From NCBI GenBank assembly GCA_016800925.1, contig JABCPU010000268.1:28528-92527 (forward strand): a stretch of 64,000 nt of DNA, in the 5' to 3' direction. This DNA comes from Suillus spraguei. Taxonomy: Eukaryota > Basidiomycota > Agaricomycetes > Boletales > Suillaceae. Numbering within the stretch: position 1 is the first letter of the stretch; every line of letters starts with the position of its first letter. Made by a program: the position numbers and the translations under genes. Below the pieces are notes generated by a model. The model saw nothing but the letters and a program-made list of their open reading frames with translations, did no database searches and was not told the DNA's origin. Positions 58,108-64,000 of the stretch are shown here, piece after piece.

Positions 58108-58677
58108 CTAGTAAGCCAGCATGTGCTGCATGCTTACAGTTAAGATGTGATCGCAATACACTGAAGAACCAGAAAACAGAGTTTCCAGAAACAATAACAA
58201 TTGATCCTCGACATTGAAGTATGGATACCGTATGGTTTTTGATGTTGGCATGTGGTTGTGGAGGGAGGAAGCATGTACGATGCTGCGATCTATGTTCAAG
58301 TGCACTGCTGAGTCTGACGGTTCGTGTTCAATCAGTATTGGCGTCCCTAGATGTGATGTCGTCGACTCGGACGGCCCTGTGACAGATTGATCGCTCTTTG
58401 TGCTATGGATCTTGACCAAATGCCTTTCGTAAGGCATTTTGTGGCCAAAGGCACTGGAGCAACATTGATGCGGGCAGACATCATTTCTGTGGCACACGTT
58501 GTCGTGCGTCGTGAAGGCTTTCATGTGTGACAAGGTGTTAGAATTGATTGAAAGAAACATTCGGCGACGATCGTACAGATTTGATTTCTTTCCCGCATTC
58601 GTCGCATTTCCAGTCTGCCTACTTATCCGCCGCATCCATGTTTGCAAGGCAAATATGTTGTTTTCATGGTTGTACAT
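58108..58677 (-). CDS. Possible C2H2 zinc-finger protein, partial
   Basis: A 189-residue minus-strand frame with one clear C2H2 finger: CPHQCCSSAFGHKMPYERHL-VKIH, spacing C-x4-C-x12-H-x4-H. An upstream piece (LSHMKAFTTH) has the H-x6-H end of a second finger whose cysteines are in another frame, so an earlier exon or a frameshift is likely. The rest is Ser/Thr-rich. It could be a transcription-factor gene remnant. It lies just outside the conserved upstream block of copy C. Confidence 0.45.
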   Translation of the reverse strand: MYNHENNIFALQTWMRRISRQTGNATNAGKKSNLYDRRRMFLSINSNTLSHMKAFTTHDNVCHRNDVCPHQCCSSAFGHKMPYERHLVKIHSTKSDQSVTGPSESTTSHLGTPILIEHEPSDSAVHLNIDRSIVHASSLHNHMPTSKTIRYPYFNVEDQLLLFLETLFSGSSVYCDHILTVSMQHMLAY

Positions 58678-59292
58678 CTGCCAGAACAGCTCCTAGCTCC
58701 TGTAGTTTGTATAATTTCTGATGAGCACACAGATCACGCCGGGAAGCGAAAGTTCGTCTGTTATATAAGGAGTGCACTGAATCATGAACAGAGTGCTCAA
58801 AGCAAAGCGCTCCTCTGTAAGAAAATTGGTGATAAGTAGAATACAACAATTTGGCTACTTGCGGAAATACGCAGAAATTGGGAGTCGACAGGATGAAGGG
58901 GTGATATTGTAGTAAGCTAAATGCATCCGTCCGAAGAATGACGTGGTGATGTGCTGACACGAAAAACAACGATATTTATAGTGTCATGCAGGATAGTCAG
59001 ATTCGAGCGCTGGGAAGCACCGACTGCTCGCTTGAATAGGATGGGACACGTTGAAGATAAGAGTTGGATACATGTATGCACTGCAAAGGTGCTGGGGAGC
59101 TACAGTTTCGAGGACAGCGGGTATGACATTGATAGGGTACATTCTCGCCATAACGGAATGACAGCGTGGAGGGTTCGTGCCTCGGCGTCTATGGAAACAA
59201 GTTGTAGCAGCATAAAATGCACAAAACACCCATCTCTGCATCTTAGAGCGAGACACCCATAACCCCTCCAGAGTCCACTTCGACCGCGTTCA
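58664..59292. repeat. Conserved upstream block of copy C
   Basis: Matches the blocks before copies A and B and the orphan at 22219 (gtgatattgtagtaagctaaatgcatc, gacgtggtgatgtgctg, cacgaaaaacaacgatatttatagtgtcatg, cttgaataggatgggacac, catgacattgatagggtacattctc-like). The last 60 bases before the ATG are nearly identical to copy B. Confidence 0.7.
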
Positions 59293-62200
59293 ATGCCACC
59301 GACGTTCAATAAAATGTGGGACTTTATTCGAATCACTACACCCCTGCGACGGTTCAAAGGTCATGAATACTCAATAATGGCAGTCGCAGTTTTCCCGGAT
59401 AAACGGCGGATGGTTACAGCCTCGTACGACCAGACGCTTCGTCTGTGGGACTTGCAAACAGGTGTTGTGTTAAAGAAGATGGAAGGGCATCGCTATTGTG
59501 TGCAGAGTGTGGCAGTATCACGAGATGGGCAATTGATAGCAAGCGGTGATGATGGCGGAGAGGTCATCGTCTGGCACGGAGAAACGGGCGGATCAATCAC
59601 CCAACCCATCCAAGCCCACTCCGATCGGATCGACTCGCTGGACTTTTCTCCCGATGGAACACTGCTGGCCAGTGGTTCATGGGACCGAACGACGAAACTG
59701 TGGAACATCAAAACTTGGCAGCAACAAGCAGAACCCATCGGGTGTGGTGATTTGGTCCACTGGGTTCGATATTCGCCGTCTGGAGAACTTCTTGCCATCG
59801 CAACACACTACAATATTCAAATTTATAATTCAGGCACAAGAGAACACATCGCATCCTTCAAGACATCACTCAGCCGTTCATTCTCATGGACGCCTGATGG
59901 CACACGCTTTCTCACAGGCGGCTATTACAGCGATCATGACATACGCGAATGGGATACATCGACCTGGCAGCAGGTCGGTAACCCTTGGACGGGCCACTCT
60001 AAATCTATCAGAGCCATCGCCATTAATCTTGTTGGCACCCTCGTCGCATCTGCGTCTGATGACCACAGTGTCCGTCTCTGGCGGATTTCAGATCGAAGGA
60101 CAGTTGCCACTTTCAAGCATTCATCCACTGTGACATGCGTCACTTTCTCCATGGACGGCAAATACGTTCTCTGTGGAGGTGAAGATAAGATGATCTCGGA
60201 GTGGGCAGTACCTCACGATAGTCATCCAAAGGCACGTTTCCATCGCTGACTCATATACAACAAATCGAACATGTTTTGTGCAGATCCCAACCGTCGTGAC
60301 ATCCGGCGTTGCATGTGTAGATGGAGACTCATCTACCATCGAACCACTCACGCAAGATATCAACTCCGATGCGAACAACCATACTTCCAACCCCCATCAC
60401 TCAAAGGTACGTTTCCCTCCTTGACTCATATCCCGCAATTCGAGCATGTCTTGTACAGATCCTAGCCATCACAACAGCCCGCATTGCATGCATAGATGGA
60501 GACTTATCCACTGCAGAAGAATTACTCACCCAAGATATCAACACTAATCCAAACAACCATATTTCCTACGCCCATCGCTCATTTGTGATGGCCAGAAAAC
60601 ACGACTGGGATCATGCCCTCCAGGATGCACGGAAGGTCAGATTCACTGACCCATCATGGCCTCCTTCCAAAAGTCTAACTCTACTGTGGCAGTCCCTCAG
60701 CATTAAGCCTTCATTGACAGGTTATATCTCCAAGGGCATCGCCCTCTGCGGAAAAGGCCACATTCGGCACGCGAGGGCAGCATTTGATGTTGCATCAATG
60801 TACACGGACAAAGATTCGCAGACCACCCATTTTCTGCTCTTAATTAAGGTATGTTACAGTTGCCTCGTATGCTATCTTCTTCATTCTGTGTTTCAGTCCA
60901 TCGCTCTTTTCGGTGCAAATCAACATGACGAGGCAATCCTGCTTCTCGAGGAACTCACTACCGGTTGTCCGAACGCCGATACTCAGACATGTGATGTCGT
61001 GCACGTAAGTATGATGCAGCCACCGGGTCATTAACGCTAATCTTCGCAATTTGTTCATTAGGCATATCTACGCGTTCAACTCGGAATGAAAGCTTCAGAT
61101 GGCACACGTCATAACGAAGCAGCTGAGCATTTCACTGCCGCTGTTAACTGCAGCGCTTTATCATCGAAATCGGACATTCATCATATATACGAGGACTTGG
61201 TAGTGGTATGTTAATACAAATGCAAAATGGTTTTATAATCGAGTCCCTTGTCCAGCTCTTCGGCTGGGATCTCAAATCTTTGTGGTTCTGCACATCAGAA
61301 TCGGTGCAATGCACTCCTTCAGGCAGGTAGACTCCAAGATGCCGTGAAATCATACCAATTCATGATGGATACGACCGATGATATTACAAAAGCCAACTGC
61401 CTTGACTGGTCCAAAGGTAAGTCTGGAGTTTATGATATTACGCAGGCTACAATCTTCATCCGCATTTCACTTAGATTTCACGGAACAATGCCGCACTCTC
61501 TGTCTTACCAGTGGAGATGCTGCCCTCGCTGCAAGCGATCTGGATGGGGCTATTGACCTATACTCGGCAGTGATAAACTTGAATTGTACATCTGATATCG
61601 TCTTTGCGAATCGTAGCAAAGCAAAATTGGGTAAAATGCTATGGGAGGACGCGCTTCAGGACGCGCAAAAGGTGTGATGGCTTCTATATTTTTGTAGCCG
61701 TGTTGACTTTCGTGATGCATACATAGGTCATCGAACTCAAGCCGTCGTCTCATGTTGGATACCAGTTGACACATGCAGCGCTGCATGGCGCCCAGCGTTT
61801 CGATAAAGCTATGGACGCCTTCACAATTATGTTGTCCAAGTTGGACAATGCTCCTGAAGCGCATATACGAGGTAAGCCATGTAACACTACTGCATAGTCT
61901 CGATATCCCAATCTCGTTCTGCAGATCTGAGTCGGCAGTATGTTCGTCCATCCCAAGTAGAAGACGCCATCCAAAGAGCTGTCTGGACCGAACTCGAATA
62001 TTCCCCGCTACGGTTACTTAACACCTCCACAGGTTTGTTGTGCGATCGAGCGGCACAAATAAGCACCTTCAAAACGAGTGCAGAGTACAAGGAGCTTTTG
62101 TCGTCCGTAACGAAGCATTCAGACCTTCGAAACGGGGCGCATCAAAGACGTGGTGGCGATGTACTTCCGCTGCGTCCTGCTATCACACAGGTGGGAAGAA

Positions 62201-63570
62201 AAGAGGTGCTGCTGCACGACATCCAAGACAAAGTCGTGTACGAGTTGAATGGACTCGGTGGCATCGCGAAACTGCAGTCGTTCTGCAAAGTCGCTCGTGA
62301 TGCTGGGTATCGATGGGCATGGATGGACACATGCTGCATCGACAAGAGGAGCAACACCGAGGTTCAGAATCGGTTAACTCCATGTTCATCTGGTACCGCC
62401 ACTCAGCACTTACCATCGTCTACCTATGCGATGTCCTCCTTCATCCGCCCGGTGCACTGGCGAGGAGTTTTGGAACGAGCGAGGATGGACGTTTCAAGAA
62501 TTCGTCGCTCCCAAAGTTGTTATCTTTTATCAGAATGATTGGTCGTTATATCTCGGCGATCGCTCTCCAAACCACAAAGAGTCTCCTGCAATCATGAGGA
62601 GTTGGAGAATGCGACAGGTATAGATGCGCGGGCCCTGGTTACCTTCCGTCCAGGTATGAGCGGCGCCAGCGAGAAACTGCAGTGGGCATCGAAGCGCGTC
62701 ACCACTGTGCAGGAAGATTGCATATTATATTGGTGTCTTTGGAATCAGCTCTACCTGTCATTTATGGGAGAGAAGCAACGTGCGCTTGGCCGGCTGTTGC
62801 AGGAAATCGTTGCTGGTCAGGCGACATCACTGTTTCGACTGGATCGGACAACCTTCCGAGTTCAATAGCTGTCTTCCAGCTCATATCACCTCTTATACAC
62901 CCCTCCACGCACCCCTCCATCTTTGTCTCAAGATCATCTTTACACACAATTCTCTTCGCTGCGACAAACCGTGTCCACAGATCTAGCATTGAAATTATAT
63001 GGCCGGCTTGAGCAGTTGAGAGCTCCTCGGTTTGCGAAACTGCAGACTTCATCTGCCTTGTATTTCATTTCCATGTCAGAAGTCAGAGAGAGGCGCGGTC
63101 CAGCCAGGAGACTCCCGTCACGTATGACATCAAGGCAGAGGGACTTCGCATCTGCTGATCACCACTGAAGAGACCCTAGTTCAGTTCTCGCGAAACAGCC
63201 CATTCGGCAAGACGTTCTTACTTGTCCGTCCATGGAATCGAGATCTCCTCCGGGTACCTGACTTTGCAGAGCCCAACTTCACAGAACAATACGGTGGCAT
63301 AGGAGATTAAACTTAGTCTGACCCTGATTGACGACTCCAGATAGACGATCTAACAAGTCTTACGGGTGGTTCACCTGCTGAAGAGGAGCGTGGCTCACGA
63401 GCGTTGCGGTTGATGGTTCGCCTCGGACAGCCCTTCGACGCATTTTTACTAGCGCAGCAGCATGTTGGAGAATACGAAAGGGATTGCGTCGGACCATCAT
63501 ATCGTTGCACAAGTCCAAGACATTACTTCGTGTTGATAACATGGACATAGGTGCCGTAGAAATACTCTAG
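59293..63570 (+). pseudogene. WD40-TPR-HET protein, copy C
   Basis: ATG at 59293 (MPPTFNKMWDFIRITTPLRR). The WD40 propeller is uninterrupted (59340-60240; VAVFPDKRRMVTASYDQTLRLWD, IDSLDFSPDGTLLASGSWDR, TLVASASDDHSVRLWRISD). A duplicated TPR-like exon is at 60284-60406 (degenerate) and 60459-60635. TPR exons continue to about 61870 (ARKHDWDHALQDARK, GYISKGIALCGKGHIRHARA, LCLTSGDAALAASDLDGAID, NRSKAKLGKMLWEDALQDAQ). The HET domain is at 61990-62820 (YRWAWMDTCCIDKRS, ASKRVTTVQED). The tail ends at 63568-63570 (GAVEIL). Breaks: about two bases lost near 61288, indels at about 62125 and 62200 that nearly compensate, one base lost near 62370, and others near 62450, 62600, 62730 and 62840. The clean N-terminal third and damaged HET domain suggest recent decay focused on the death domain, or sequence error. 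Confidence 0.85.
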
Positions 63571-64000
63571 CTGTACTTTTTAAAGCCAGCCATCTCTAAC
63601 CAGTATTCGTTTGTGCACTCCTGTCTCATTACCGTGTAGTTATATACCCTTCAGAGCAGACACTGAAAATGTGAGGCACGACCCTCTCCGTTAGCATCAT
63701 CATCTGGTACCACATTGCTGCGCAGGTTCACGGTCACCCTCCTATGGATTAATCATTCAAAGGTGGAGTAATAGCAGGAAAGTATACATACAACCGTAAA
63801 TAAGAGAGCTCACCTGTCTTAGATCAAAAGACTATTTGAGAGGAGAGGAATTAATACATTGATTGAGACGGAGAATCAAAGGTGAACATGTATGAGGGTG
63901 TAACGAGGAGTGATTGCGTGTATAAAGGAAAGGATGAGTACGTAGGAGAGTGATGTCGAAAGTGATATCTTGATGTAAGCAAAGCGTAAGTCCCAACAGG
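63571..64000. other. No gene recognised
   Basis: Purine-rich stretch after 63780 with short frames; the window ends before anything identifiable. Confidence 0.45.

Noticed and set aside
1..64000. tRNA, rRNA or CRISPR features
   Set aside because: No cloverleaf with matching stems and TTCRA box, no rRNA core motif and no regularly spaced direct repeats were found by eye; a tRNAscan or covariance-model search would be needed to exclude a tRNA.

Overview
The window looks like a piece of a filamentous basidiomycete (Agaricomycetes) chromosome. Genes are dense with introns of about 45-60 nt, housekeeping genes are fungal (RGP1, PSP1-domain, APC11, PSD, OPT, ORC5), and the accessory DNA holds Agaricomycete-type families: MYND fingers, HET-domain proteins, multi-pass membrane proteins of the DUF6533 style and a chromodomain Ty3/gypsy element. 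No bacterial-style operons, CRISPR arrays, rRNA or tRNA genes were recognised.

Layout. 1-11 kb is accessory and repeat-rich: three copies of an unrecognised three-exon gene family (1547, 7207, 8457), a broken MYND-finger gene ending at a 77-bp-arm foldback, and direct and inverted repeats. 11.1-17.7 kb is conserved: RGP1 (+), PSP1-domain protein (+), APC11 (-). 18.8-20.8 kb is a decayed Helitron helicase. 21.5-21.9 kb is a MITE. 23.4-23.6 kb holds a small secreted six-cysteine (knottin-like) protein. 29.6-38.3 kb is a second conserved block: phosphatidylserine decarboxylase (+), oligopeptide transporter (-), ORC5 (-). 38.8-43.4 kb is a divergent pair of related membrane proteins.

The most distinctive content is a dispersed cluster of one gene family whose product reads WD40 propeller, then TPR array, then C-terminal HET domain, with no NACHT/NB-ARC NTPase. 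There are three near full-length copies (A, minus, 24.5-28.5 kb; B, plus, 45.0-57.7 kb; C, plus, 59.3-63.6 kb) and a fourth deleted relic (22.2-24.5 kb), each with a conserved block of roughly 0.6-0.75 kb upstream. Copy B has taken a solo LTR, a MITE and, inside the MITE, a 7.6-kb chromovirus with identical 471-bp LTRs and a 5-bp target duplication. The chromovirus carries an apparent self-priming primer-binding site and an unusual intact third ORF with zinc knuckles downstream of pol.

Many conserved genes here (RGP1, PSD, ORC5, membrane protein, pol, HET genes) are interrupted by single-base indels, several in homopolymers. This may be real decay in the repeats, but in the housekeeping genes it looks more like assembly error, so pseudogene calls resting only on one-base shifts are provisional.
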